From Paenibacillus puerhi (GTDB taxonomy: Bacteria > Bacillota > Bacilli > Paenibacillales > NBRC-103111), in contig NZ_WUWM01000001.1 of assembly GCF_009846885.1 (NCBI RefSeq), positions 350,862 to 414,861 of the forward strand: DNA of 64,000 nt, given 5' to 3'. The position numbers and the translations under genes are program-made. Positions 15,489 to 24,937 of this stretch are shown here, piece by piece (position 1 is the first letter of the stretch; the number at the start of each line of letters is the position of its first letter). The notes under the pieces were generated by a model. It ran no database searches and was not told the origin of the DNA. It saw nothing but the letters and a program-made list of their open reading frames with translations.

Positions 15489-16925
15489 ATGAAAAAGCGA
15501 TATGCGATCTGCGGAGTGAGCGGACGAGCGCTCGGTATGTTTGCCAAGCCGATCCTCACGACGTTCGCCGGCAGCTGTGAGCTGGTCGGGCTGCTGGATC
15601 GCGACCCGGCGCGTTTCGAGCTGTACCGGACGCGTTACCCGGAGCATGCCGGAGTACCGACGTACGGAGAGCAGGAGTTCGACCGGATGGTCGACGAGAC
15701 GCGCCCGGACGTCATCATAGTAGCCGGCCGCGACGATACGCATGCGCGGTATCTGATCGCCGCGCTGCGGCGCGATCTCGATGCCATCACGGAGAAGCCG
15801 ATGGTTACGACCGGCGAGGACAGCCGGCGCGTGATGGAGGCCGAGCGGGCCAGCAAGGGGTCTGTCATCGTGACCTTCAATTACCGGTATGCGCCGATTC
15901 ATACGCGGATTAAGGAACTGGTGCTGGAGGGCAAGCTGGGGCGGATTACCTCGATTGATCTGAACTGGTACCTGGATACGTATCACGGATCCAGCTATTT
16001 CAAGCGGTGGAACCGGGTCCGCGAGCTTTCGGGCGGCTTGTCTGTTCACAAAAGCACGCATCACTTCGATCTGGTCAACTGGTGGATCGGCCAAAAGCCG
16101 GTCGAAGCGTTCGCCTACGGCGCCCTGAATTATTACGGCGCCGAAGGGGAGGCGAATCCGAAGAAGGAGGACGGCCGGTTCTGCAGCACCTGCGACTATA
16201 CGCGGGACTGTGCTTACTATGCGCGCTGGAACGCCAGAAGCAAAAATATCCGCGTGCCTGACGATCACCTGGGCTCGCTGGACGCGGCCAAGACGGGGCA
16301 AGCCGGGAAGAGCGGATTCCCTTACTCGGATTACCGGCCGGATCAATGCATCTTCGATTCGCAGATCGATATCGAAGATACGTATACGGCAACCGTTCGC
16401 TATAGCGGCGGGGCTCTGCTCAGCTACTCGGTTAATTTCTCGCTGCCCTACGAGGGCTATCGTCTCGCCATCAACGGGACGAAGGGACGCCTGGAGACGG
16501 TGGAATATCATATGCCTGGACGGACGCCGTTCCCTACGCCGGTCCAGACGATCGATTACTTCCCGCTGTTCGGCTCCAAGGAGACGATCCATGTCGTGCA
16601 TCGCGAGGGCGGTCACGGCGGGGGCGATCCGCTGCTGCTGGAGGATTTGTTTATGGGCGAGGACCCGACGCGTCCGTACCGCATCCTATCGGGGTCGGAG
16701 GACGGCGCCTACTCGGTTGCGACCGGAGAAGCGGTGTGGCGCTCCGTGCAGGAGCATCGGCCCGTCACGATCGCTGAAGTGCTCGGAGCTTCAGAGCGCC
16801 AGGTATCTGGCGATGACGCGCCGCCCATCCGTTCGCGAGCCGGGGAGCCGTCTGTCGAAGTAGGAGCGGGAGCCGAAGGCTCGTCTATGCGCCTAAGCGG
16901 CCAAGGCCAAGGAGGGCATCGCTGA
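15489..16925 (+). CDS. Gfo/Idh/MocA-family oxidoreductase
   Basis: A 478-residue NAD(P)-dependent oxidoreductase. A Rossmann domain occupies about residues 1-125, with the cofactor-contacting EKPMVT motif near residue 100, then the C-terminal alpha/beta domain with KSTHHFDLVNWW. An unusual insert, FCSTCDYTRDCAYY, holds three cysteines and might bind metal. The last 45 residues are Gly/Ser/Glu-rich and probably disordered. Members act on sugars, sugar acids or unsaturated uronates; the substrate is unknown. The stop overlaps the start of the GH105 gene (TGATG), so this enzyme and that hydrolase are coupled and probably act in one pathway. Confidence 0.85.
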   Translation: MKKRYAICGVSGRALGMFAKPILTTFAGSCELVGLLDRDPARFELYRTRYPEHAGVPTYGEQEFDRMVDETRPDVIIVAGRDDTHARYLIAALRRDLDAITEKPMVTTGEDSRRVMEAERASKGSVIVTFNYRYAPIHTRIKELVLEGKLGRITSIDLNWYLDTYHGSSYFKRWNRVRELSGGLSVHKSTHHFDLVNWWIGQKPVEAFAYGALNYYGAEGEANPKKEDGRFCSTCDYTRDCAYYARWNARSKNIRVPDDHLGSLDAAKTGQAGKSGFPYSDYRPDQCIFDSQIDIEDTYTATVRYSGGALLSYSVNFSLPYEGYRLAINGTKGRLETVEYHMPGRTPFPTPVQTIDYFPLFGSKETIHVVHREGGHGGGDPLLLEDLFMGEDPTRPYRILSGSEDGAYSVATGEAVWRSVQEHRPVTIAEVLGASERQVSGDDAPPIRSRAGEPSVEVGAGAEGSSMRLSGQGQGGHR

Positions 16926-19126
16926 TGAGAAGGAGCGCGGGGGCATATTTTGATTATGCGGACAGCATGGCCGCCCAGACAAACGGCACCGATATCCCGC
17001 ATGTGCTGGCAGCCGTCGCACAGCGGTATGTCGGGGAGCATCCGCCGCATCCTCCGGTATACCGGGTGACGCGAACGAGCGCGACCTGCAAACAGGACGA
17101 TCATCGTTACGTCTTTCCCTTGAGCCGCTTGTTCCCCGGTATGACGGAGGGACAGCGGGTCTACGCCTGGGCGAAGCTGTGGATCGAGCAGCCGCAGGAA
17201 TTCATCTTCCTGCTGCGCTGCTGCGGTCCGGCCCGGCTGTACCATAACGGGCAGCTGAGGTTCGGGTCGTCGCCGGAAGAGGAAGGGGCTGAGCAGGCGC
17301 CGCTGAAGCTGAAGCTTGCCCTGACTCAAGGCTGGAATCATGTGGTGCTGGAGCTGGGCAAGCGGCCTGGTGGAGGCTGCGGAGCTGAGTTCGGCACCGG
17401 CAACCGAAAGAACAAGCCGTTTCACTTCCTCGCTCCTTCTCCCGAGCGGGAAGGGGAAGAAGGGTGGATCTATACCGGGCCGCTGGACAGCCCTTTGGCG
17501 CATATTCCGGGAGCGGGGCATACCGAAGCATCCACGGGGGTTGCGTGGAAGCCGGAGATTTCTCCTCCGGAAGATGGCTCGCCGGGTCGTATGGAGAGAC
17601 TGTACGGGCATCGGCCGGGCTGGTCCGCCTATGCCTGGTCATCGGTCGTCAACCGGACGACAGCAGCGAGGCGCGTGTGCTTGAAGGGCACGGCTTACGG
17701 CCCGCTGCGGCTGTTAGGAAACGGCCAAGTGATCCATGCAGCTTCCCAGCCGGGCGAGTTCTCGGTTGAGCTCGAGGTGTTGCCGGGCAGGACCGACCTG
17801 TTTGTCCAAGCGGTTTGCGCCGAAGATGGTGCAGAGCCTGGCTGGGGGCTAAGCATAGACCGGCTGCCGGACGGAACGGAGCTGTGTGCTCCGCGCCTGA
17901 TCCATGGGTATGACAGACCGTGGCTCTGTCTTGGACCGTTCCCTCCCGGGACATCCGTGAACCCGGCTGAGTATACGGGGATGGACAGGGTGGCCGAGAG
18001 CGGCGAAGGGGAACTCGTCTACTGGACGACCGACGAGCCGAGAGCGCATGTCCGGCCTTTTCTGGAGAATGAACTGTTCGGCCGTTGGAATTACCCGCTG
18101 GGCGTCACGCTGAACGGGCTTCTGGAAACAAGCCGGCTGCTGCAGCGCAGCGATCTGGCCGACTATGCAGCCAGCCATGTCGAGTTCGCTACCTCGACCT
18201 ATGCGTACTCGCTGTGGGATCGGCACCGGTTCGGCGCTGCCGGGTTGAACAACCAGCTGTCGCATATCGACAGTCTGGACGATTGCGGCTCGTTCGGCGC
18301 CTTGGCGATAATGGCCGACCGTTTCCGCCCCCTCAAGGGCGTACGCGAAGCTTCGGACGATATCGCCCGCTACATCATGGAGACGCAGGACCGGATGCCG
18401 GACGGAGCGCTGTACCGCCGCGTGGGCGTATCGCCGAGCATGCACAATACGATGTGGTGCGACGACATGTATATGAGCGTGCCTTTCTTATGCCGGTATG
18501 CGGAGATGACGGGAGAATCCCGCTATATGGATGAGGCGGCCCGACAACTGCTGCTGTATAAAGCCTATCTGTATATGCCGGAGAAGCAGATCATGTCCCA
18601 TGTGTATGACGTGGCGGCCGGGAAGCCTTCGCTGACCGCCTGGGGACGGGGCAACGGCTGGGTGTTCTTCTCCCTGGCCGTGCTGCTGGGCGTGCTGCCT
18701 CAGGAGCATCCGAGCCGCGCGGCCGTGCTGGACTTCTATCGGGAGCTGGCCGAGGGCTATCGACGTCTGCAGGGCAGCCATGGGCTGTGGCATCAGGTGC
18801 TGACCGATCCGGAGTCTTACGAGGAGTCTTCCTGCACCTCGATGTTCATGTACGGCTTCGCTCTCGGCGTCCGGCACGGCTGGCTCGAGCAGCCCGGACC
18901 TTACGCGGAGGCTGCGCTAGGCGGGTGGCAAGGTCTATGCGAGCGTGCCATCGACAAGCGCGGCAACCTGTACGGCGTGTGCAAAGGCTCCAACTGGTCG
19001 TATTCCCATTCCTACTATAAGCATGATCTCGGTTGGAATCTGAACGATACTCACGGGATCGGCATCGTACTGCTGGCGGGGATCGAAGTGCAGCGGATGA
19101 AGGAACGGCTTGAGACGGAGGGTTAG
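16925..19126 (+). CDS. GH105-type unsaturated glucuronyl hydrolase with long N-terminal extension
   Basis: 733 residues, about twice the size of a plain GH105 (YteR/YesR). The C-terminal half (about 375-730) is a six-hairpin barrel with the general acid Asp region MWCDDMYMSVPF, WGRGNGWVFFSLAVLL and SSCTSMFMYGFALGV. These enzymes release unsaturated galacturonic or glucuronic acid left by lyases. The N-terminal 370 residues are beta-rich, have no signal peptide and were not matched to a named domain; they may be a substrate-binding or second module. The start overlaps the previous stop (TGATG). It is probably cytoplasmic, acting on imported oligosaccharides. Confidence 0.82.
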   Translation: MRRSAGAYFDYADSMAAQTNGTDIPHVLAAVAQRYVGEHPPHPPVYRVTRTSATCKQDDHRYVFPLSRLFPGMTEGQRVYAWAKLWIEQPQEFIFLLRCCGPARLYHNGQLRFGSSPEEEGAEQAPLKLKLALTQGWNHVVLELGKRPGGGCGAEFGTGNRKNKPFHFLAPSPEREGEEGWIYTGPLDSPLAHIPGAGHTEASTGVAWKPEISPPEDGSPGRMERLYGHRPGWSAYAWSSVVNRTTAARRVCLKGTAYGPLRLLGNGQVIHAASQPGEFSVELEVLPGRTDLFVQAVCAEDGAEPGWGLSIDRLPDGTELCAPRLIHGYDRPWLCLGPFPPGTSVNPAEYTGMDRVAESGEGELVYWTTDEPRAHVRPFLENELFGRWNYPLGVTLNGLLETSRLLQRSDLADYAASHVEFATSTYAYSLWDRHRFGAAGLNNQLSHIDSLDDCGSFGALAIMADRFRPLKGVREASDDIARYIMETQDRMPDGALYRRVGVSPSMHNTMWCDDMYMSVPFLCRYAEMTGESRYMDEAARQLLLYKAYLYMPEKQIMSHVYDVAAGKPSLTAWGRGNGWVFFSLAVLLGVLPQEHPSRAAVLDFYRELAEGYRRLQGSHGLWHQVLTDPESYEESSCTSMFMYGFALGVRHGWLEQPGPYAEAALGGWQGLCERAIDKRGNLYGVCKGSNWSYSHSYYKHDLGWNLNDTHGIGIVLLAGIEVQRMKERLETEG

Positions 19127-19229
19127 GACGAGAAGGCAAGGAGAAGTAAGGTGACCGGGGCGGCGTGCGGCATGGGCAAGCCGCGTGCATGAAATCGAAC
19201 GCGGCTCCCAGGCCTAATCCGGCGAGGAC

Positions 19230-19258
19230 GTGCCAAGGGGGCCGGTTCAGGCTATAAT
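19230..19258 (+). promoter_or_regulatory. Candidate promoter for the YesS-like regulator
   Basis: TATAAT at 19253-19258 with GTGCCA (19230-19235) 17 bases upstream; the GTG start is 34 bases downstream. The -10 is consensus, the -35 is weak. Confidence 0.5.
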
Positions 19259-19291
19259 GAAGAGATTCTCGGCATAAGGTGGGACATTAAC

Positions 19292-21583
19292 GTGACGCAA
19301 TCCCTCAACAAGTGGCTGAAGCTGCACCTAGCCCATACGCAAACCCGATTCGTGCTCATTTTGACTGTCTCCGTATTTCTGATCATCTTGGCCGTCAGCC
19401 TGACCTCGTACTATACGTCCAAGTCGGTGCTGCAGGAAGAGCTCAGCGAGCCCCAGAGGCAAATGCTGCAGCTGAATATGAGCGTGATCGACGATTCCAT
19501 CAAGGAAAGCGATCAGGTCGCTATTCAAGTGGCCTTGAACGCAAACATCTACAAATTTTTGAACGATAAGGTACAAAATTCCTATACGACCATCTCGGAG
19601 CTGTACCAGTTTCTATCGACGTTGATCGGCAATTCGAAATATGTCAAGAGCATCTACGTTTATGATATCGAACGCAGCAGCTTCGTAGCGCTGCCGCAAG
19701 GATACAGCTCCAGCAAGCTGACTTTCGTCGACTCCGAATGGGTCAGCGTGGCCGATGAATTCGGCGACAGGATGACGGTCATCAAGAAGCGCCAGGTGCC
19801 GGAAGGCGCAGGCGGAAAGGGCTCGGACGTGACCTTGTTCCGTAAAATCATGATTCAGGGCGAGTTCAAGGGCATCGTCGCCGTCAATCTGAAGGATGAG
19901 GAGCTCTTCGCCAAGCTCAATCCGCCTGCTCTGAACAACCTGGACCGGATGCGGTTCATCATCAACGAACGCGATGAAGTGCTGTATGCCTTCTCAAACT
20001 ACGTGTTCGACGAAGACGTGGTCAGGCAGGCGCTGAGCGAACTGAGGCAGGAAGGCCGCGGAGGCGGGGATCTGATGTATCAGGGCCGCAAGCTGCTGGT
20101 CAACCAGCTCGAATCCCCTGTAACGGGGTGGAAGTATGTATCGCTCGTCGTACAGGACAGCCTGCTGGCCAAATCAAAAAAAGTACGCAACGTGGTGCTG
20201 GCCGTCTCTGTAGCCGCCCTGGCCCTGGGCGGGGCGACGATCTTCTACATCAACGCCGCCGCCTTCCGCCCGGTCCGGCGGCTGAAGCAGCTGTTCAGCG
20301 CCTATGACCGCCAAACGGACGGAGGCCCGGAGGGCCTGGATCTGGAGAAGCTGGCCGGGGAGCTGCTGAGCAATCACGCGCATTTATCCCAGCTCGTCAG
20401 GGAGACGATGTCCGAGGCATCCTCCAAGCTGCTCCAGGATATCCACACCGGCAGCCTCACAGGGAGACGGGATATGGAAGAGAAGTGGAACCGATACTTC
20501 AGGGACTGGACGGCGGCGCCGGTAAGCGTGGCCATCCTGTCTATCGACCGCTACGAGGCCTGGTCGCGCTCCTTCACGGGCGGCGATCAGTCGCTGCTGA
20601 AGTTTGCGCTGGCTAACATCGTAGCCGAGCTGTTTGAGCCGCAATGGCGCATTGTGTGCGCCGATTTCGGCAAGGACAAGACGGCGATTCTGCTGCAGTC
20701 CCGCGGGGAAGCGGCGGAGCCGCCGGAGAGCAAGATGGCGGAAGCGCTGGAGGTGGCGGCGCATCTGCTGAAATTTAGCGTATCCGCCGGGCTGAGTACG
20801 GCCCAGACGGATATTACCAAGCTGAAGCAGGCCATGCTGGAGGCGGAGAATGCGCTTACTTACCGCTTGTACCGGGGCTATGGACAGGCGATCCCGTTCC
20901 AGACGGTATCCGGGCATGAAGTGAAGGAGCCGCTGCCCGGCGATGGGTCGCTCGAAGAGCTGACGCGGATGATCGAGGCCGGCGACGAGGCCGGGACCCA
21001 TGTAGCCGTGGAACGAATCATCAGGCATATCCGCGAGGACTATGGCTATCCTTCGGCAGCGGTGTCCTTTCTGCAAATGGCCGTTGAGCGGATCGCGCAG
21101 ATTCGGCCGGGAGGCGAGGAGGAAGCCTCGATCGTCTATGAACGGTTCGATACGCTCTGCCTGGACGATATCGGCAGCGAGCTGAAGCGGCTTGCGGCAC
21201 CGCTCGCCCGGCAATTTTACAAGCTGATCGGGAGTAAGGATTTTATTATGTGCCACCGCATGATTGACTATATGAAACAGCATCTGGGCGAGCCGATCGG
21301 GATCCCGGAGATCGCGGAAGCGATCGGGATCAGCAGCAGTTTGGCCAGTCAGGTGTTCAAGCAGGAAACCGGCGAGACGATCTACAATTACTTGACCCGG
21401 CTGCGCATGGAGCGTGCGGGAGAGCTGCTGATGAAGACGGAACATCGCATCTCGGACATTGCGCTGATGGTCGGATATCAGCATGAGAACAGCTTTATCC
21501 GAAGCTTCCGCAAATTCAAGGATATTACCCCGGGCAAGTACCGGGATATGATGAGAACCCGGATGGACTCCCTGCTGGAATAA
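19292..21583 (+). CDS. Membrane-bound AraC-family regulator, YesS-like
   Basis: 763 residues, close to B. subtilis YesS. One membrane segment at about 19-41, an extracellular sensor domain, a second membrane segment at about 301-321, a cytoplasmic central region and a C-terminal AraC double helix-turn-helix (about 660-755; ISEIA..IGISSSLASQVFKQETGETIYNYL and a second helix pair near ISDIALMVGYQHENSFIRSF). It starts with GTG after AAGGTGG. Such proteins sense an extracellular or transported oligosaccharide and activate neighbouring pectin/rhamnogalacturonan genes. It sits in the middle of the locus with its own promoter and is followed after 43 bases by a glycosidase gene. Confidence 0.88.
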   Translation: MTQSLNKWLKLHLAHTQTRFVLILTVSVFLIILAVSLTSYYTSKSVLQEELSEPQRQMLQLNMSVIDDSIKESDQVAIQVALNANIYKFLNDKVQNSYTTISELYQFLSTLIGNSKYVKSIYVYDIERSSFVALPQGYSSSKLTFVDSEWVSVADEFGDRMTVIKKRQVPEGAGGKGSDVTLFRKIMIQGEFKGIVAVNLKDEELFAKLNPPALNNLDRMRFIINERDEVLYAFSNYVFDEDVVRQALSELRQEGRGGGDLMYQGRKLLVNQLESPVTGWKYVSLVVQDSLLAKSKKVRNVVLAVSVAALALGGATIFYINAAAFRPVRRLKQLFSAYDRQTDGGPEGLDLEKLAGELLSNHAHLSQLVRETMSEASSKLLQDIHTGSLTGRRDMEEKWNRYFRDWTAAPVSVAILSIDRYEAWSRSFTGGDQSLLKFALANIVAELFEPQWRIVCADFGKDKTAILLQSRGEAAEPPESKMAEALEVAAHLLKFSVSAGLSTAQTDITKLKQAMLEAENALTYRLYRGYGQAIPFQTVSGHEVKEPLPGDGSLEELTRMIEAGDEAGTHVAVERIIRHIREDYGYPSAAVSFLQMAVERIAQIRPGGEEEASIVYERFDTLCLDDIGSELKRLAAPLARQFYKLIGSKDFIMCHRMIDYMKQHLGEPIGIPEIAEAIGISSSLASQVFKQETGETIYNYLTRLRMERAGELLMKTEHRISDIALMVGYQHENSFIRSFRKFKDITPGKYRDMMRTRMDSLLE

Positions 21584-21626
21584 TCAGGAGGGAGCTTCAT
21601 GCGGAATATTGCCCAAGGAGGCGCTT

Positions 21627-23681
21627 ATGGACAGACGAAAGATTGTAGACCGGCACCAACCGGAGCTAACCAAATGGGACCCGTTGTCCCCGTTCTCCGT
21701 CGGCAACGGAGAGTTCGCTTTCACGGCGGACGTGACCGGGTTGCAGTCCTTTCCCGGCCAATATGAGGTTCCGCTGGGCACCCAGGCAGGCTGGGGCTGG
21801 CATTACACGGGCGGGAAGGGGCGTTTCACCGAACGGGATGCCGCCTATCAAACTTTCGATACCTATGGCCGTCCCGTCGGCTATCCGATGAAGCCCGGCG
21901 ATAAGGCGGAAGCGTATCATTGGCTTCGCCAAAATCCGCACCGCCTTCAGCTGGGCCGCATTGCGTTCCGCTTCCTGCTGGAATCCGGAGCCGAAGCGGA
22001 GGCAGCCGATATTACGCGCATCCGGCAGCGTCTTGACTTATGGAGAGGGCTGCTGATCAGTGAGTTTGCGGTGGAAGGCATACCGGTCCGTGTGACCACC
22101 GCCTGCCATCCAACCTTGGATACCATCGGAGTCCGAGCGGAATCCGAGCTTATCGCCCAGGGGCGGCTGCAGGTATTCGTCCGCTTCCCGTCGCCGGATA
22201 TGACGAATACGGCATGGGCGAAGTCGGTTTTTCCCGACTGGGAGCACGACGACAGGCACAGGACGGAGCTGCGTGAAACCGGGAGCCGGCACGCCATACT
22301 GGACAGAAGCATGGATGAAGACAGCTATGCTGTCAACTGGTCGTGGAATACGGATGGCGGGCTCGAGCAGACGGGAGCTCATGAATTCACACTGCATCCT
22401 AAGTCGCAGGATCGGCTGCTGGAATGCTCCGTCGGCTTCGCGCCGCGCGATCCGCAGACCGCTGCCTTTGATGAGATCGCGGCAGCCAGCGCGGACCATT
22501 GGGAGGCGTTCTGGCTGAGCGGCGCGGCGATCGATTTCTCCGGCAGCTCCGATCCGCGGGCATACGAGCTGGAGCGGCGCGTGGTGCTGTCGCAGTTCCT
22601 GTGCGCTTTGCATAGCGCGGGGACGATGCCGCCGCAGGAGACCGGACTGATGTACAACAGCTGGTTCGGCAAATCCCATCTGGAGATGCATTGGTGGCAT
22701 GGGGCGCATTTTCCGTTATGGGGCAGAGAAGAAAAGCTGCTGCGCAGCATGGATTGGTATACGGAGATTTTGCCCGTCGCCCGCGATCTGGCCAGCTCTC
22801 AGGGGTATGAAGGAGCCCGCTGGCCCAAAATGGTCGGGTTCGACGGCAAGCCCTGCCCGTCTCCGGTCGCTCCGGGCTTGATCTGGCAGCAGCCCCATCC
22901 GATGGCGCTCGCCGAGCTCTGCTATCAGGCGGACCCGTCAACAGCTACGCTTGAGCGCTTCCGCGACGTGGTATTTGAAGGAGCCGACTTTATGGTTTCT
23001 TTTGCCCACTGGAACGAAGAGAAGCGCGTCTATGACTTGGGGCCGCCGCTGATCCCCGCCCAGGAGTGCCATCCGCTGGACGGCAGTAAAAATCCTCCGT
23101 ACGAGCTGGAATACTGGAAGTACGGATTAGACATCGCTGTCCGCTGGGCCGAGCGTCTGCAGACCGAGCCGAATCCGCGCTGGGCCGAGGTTGCCGCGGC
23201 CATGGCCCCTTCTCCGCAAGCCGACGGCGTTTATTTGGCTCATGAGCTGTGCCCGGATACCTTTGCGGCTAAAAATCACGATCATCCGTCCATGCTGGGC
23301 GCGCTCGGCATATTGCCCGGGGCGGCCATCGATCGCGGCGTGATGCTCAATACGCTGCTGAAGGTAAAAGAGGTATGGAGATGGGGGTCCGCCTGGGGCT
23401 GGGATTTCCCGATGTGCGCGATGACGGCCGCCAGGCTGGGAGAGCCGGATCTGGCTGTCGATTTTCTGCTGATGGATGCGGCGAAAAATACGTATTTGAC
23501 CAATGGACATAATTATCAGCGCCCGGGACTGTCCGCCTACTTGCCCGGCAATGGGGGACTGCTCACGGCTGTGGCGATGATGGCTGCAGGCTGGGAAGGC
23601 GGAGACGGCAAGGCGAATCCGGGATTTCCCCAGGATGGAAGCTGGTCGGTGAACTGGGAAGGGCTAAAGCCCTGGCTGTAA
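21627..23681 (+). CDS. Six-hairpin glycosidase-like enzyme, family not assigned
   Basis: 684 residues. Start at ATG 21627, since AAGGAG precedes it by 6 bases. The N-terminal part (about 1-290) looks like a beta-sandwich, and the C-terminal part like an (alpha/alpha)6 barrel, as in GH65/GH95/GH142-type proteins. Distinctive segments are PPQETGLMYNSWFGKSHLEM, MHWWHGAHFPLWGREEKLL and PSPVAPGLIWQQPHPMALAEL; the Glu residues there are candidates for the catalytic acid. No signal peptide is seen, so it should act inside the cell on imported oligosaccharides. I could not place it in a numbered family. Its neighbours (PL22, GH105, GH95-like) point to a pectic side-chain linkage. Confidence 0.7.
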   Translation: MDRRKIVDRHQPELTKWDPLSPFSVGNGEFAFTADVTGLQSFPGQYEVPLGTQAGWGWHYTGGKGRFTERDAAYQTFDTYGRPVGYPMKPGDKAEAYHWLRQNPHRLQLGRIAFRFLLESGAEAEAADITRIRQRLDLWRGLLISEFAVEGIPVRVTTACHPTLDTIGVRAESELIAQGRLQVFVRFPSPDMTNTAWAKSVFPDWEHDDRHRTELRETGSRHAILDRSMDEDSYAVNWSWNTDGGLEQTGAHEFTLHPKSQDRLLECSVGFAPRDPQTAAFDEIAAASADHWEAFWLSGAAIDFSGSSDPRAYELERRVVLSQFLCALHSAGTMPPQETGLMYNSWFGKSHLEMHWWHGAHFPLWGREEKLLRSMDWYTEILPVARDLASSQGYEGARWPKMVGFDGKPCPSPVAPGLIWQQPHPMALAELCYQADPSTATLERFRDVVFEGADFMVSFAHWNEEKRVYDLGPPLIPAQECHPLDGSKNPPYELEYWKYGLDIAVRWAERLQTEPNPRWAEVAAAMAPSPQADGVYLAHELCPDTFAAKNHDHPSMLGALGILPGAAIDRGVMLNTLLKVKEVWRWGSAWGWDFPMCAMTAARLGEPDLAVDFLLMDAAKNTYLTNGHNYQRPGLSAYLPGNGGLLTAVAMMAAGWEGGDGKANPGFPQDGSWSVNWEGLKPWL

Positions 23682-23770
23682 AAGACGGCCTGCACAAGCC
23701 CTTTGCAGAGGAAGCGCGCAGGCCATAGCGGAAAGCCATAAACAAATGGCTGCCTAAGGAGGCAAAACAG

Positions 23771-24916
23771 ATGGCTAAAGGTACAGTCTGGCCCTCGGAA
23801 CGGAAGACGGTCATCGACCGTCTGACCGGGATCGAGGTCGTGCAGTTGACGAATTATAAGGCACATAGCCATCATTTGTATTTTACGGAAAGCGGCTGGT
23901 ATGACGGAGGCCAGCGCCTGCTGCTGATCTCCGACCGGGGCAACAGCACGAATCTGTTCAGTCTTCACGTGGAGAGCGGGCTGCTAACCCAGCTTACGGA
24001 TTACCCGGGAAATGATCACCTGGATGCCTGCTTGCTGCCGGATGGAAGCGCAGCCTTCGTCAAGGTTGGGCGACGGCTCGTCCGGTTGGATCTCAGAACG
24101 CTCCAGGAGGAGCTTCGTTACGAAGCGCCCGAGGGGTATCATCTGGGCAATGCAAGCGCGGCGGCAGACGGGCTGTCCGTGCTGACCTGCGTGCAGGAGG
24201 ACTTGTCGCACCGCATCCGGCTTGATCTCGGCAACGGCTATGTCGGCCACCGGGAGCTGATGGAGGCTGCTCCTCACAGCATGATCGTACGGATCGACGC
24301 CCGGAAGGGAGGGGCGGAGACGATCTATGAAGCGAACCGCTTCATTACGCATATCAACGCGTCCCCGACGCAGCCGTGGCTGCTGACCTTCTGCCATGAG
24401 GGCCCCTGGCACCTGGTTGACCACCGGATCTGGGGATTGGATCTGCGGACCGGGGAAGCCTGGAAGATCCGTGAGCGGCTGGAGCCGAGAGAGAAGGTCG
24501 GGCATGAGTTTTTCTACCCGGACGGCGTAACCGTCGGTTATCATGGCTTCCGCGAGGACGGAACCAATTTCTTTGGAAGCACACGATACGATAACACCGG
24601 GATGGAAGAAACCGAGTTCGGCTTCGATACATGGCACGGCTACGCGGACGGCCTCGGTCAGGCGGTTGTCGATGGCAAGGACAGTGTAAAGACGCTAAGC
24701 GTATGGCGCCGGATCGAAGGGGGTTATGAGGGGCCGCGCATGCTGTGCGAGCTTCGCTGCAGCTTTCATTCGCAGAAGGTGCATGCTCACCCGCGCTTCG
24801 ATGCCGATGGCAAGAGACTGCTGTTCACCAGCGATAAGGACGGCTACGGGAATGTGTATCTGGTCAACATGCCGGAGGATTTCACGACGCTTCCGCTATT
24901 TACACCTGGAATTTGA
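23771..24916 (+). CDS. Oligogalacturonide lyase, PL22-like
   Basis: A 381-residue beta-propeller protein matching the oligogalacturonate lyase (Ogl) family, which cleaves short galacturonides, often unsaturated dimers, to 5-keto-4-deoxyuronate. The histidine-rich motifs expected to bind the Mn/metal ion are present: HSHHLYFTE near residue 33, CHEGPWHLVDHRIW near 220, GHEFFYPDG and QKVHAHPRFDADG near the C-terminus. A strong AAGGAGG precedes the ATG. No signal peptide, hence cytoplasmic. It fits with a lyase-driven pectin pathway in which GH105 enzymes and this lyase finish imported fragments. Confidence 0.85.
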   Translation: MAKGTVWPSERKTVIDRLTGIEVVQLTNYKAHSHHLYFTESGWYDGGQRLLLISDRGNSTNLFSLHVESGLLTQLTDYPGNDHLDACLLPDGSAAFVKVGRRLVRLDLRTLQEELRYEAPEGYHLGNASAAADGLSVLTCVQEDLSHRIRLDLGNGYVGHRELMEAAPHSMIVRIDARKGGAETIYEANRFITHINASPTQPWLLTFCHEGPWHLVDHRIWGLDLRTGEAWKIRERLEPREKVGHEFFYPDGVTVGYHGFREDGTNFFGSTRYDNTGMEETEFGFDTWHGYADGLGQAVVDGKDSVKTLSVWRRIEGGYEGPRMLCELRCSFHSQKVHAHPRFDADGKRLLFTSDKDGYGNVYLVNMPEDFTTLPLFTPGI

Positions 24917-24937
24917 GGCGAAAGGAGCTTGATTAGC

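Noticed and set aside
14029..16616. Two long minus-strand frames (14029-15438 and 15435-16616)
   Set aside because: Both are antisense to the binding lipoprotein and the Gfo/Idh gene, with no recognisable domains or ribosome sites. Treated as shadows.
20384..21484. A 366-codon minus-strand frame opposite the YesS-like regulator
   Set aside because: Composition is that of a shadow frame, and no start context or domain is present.
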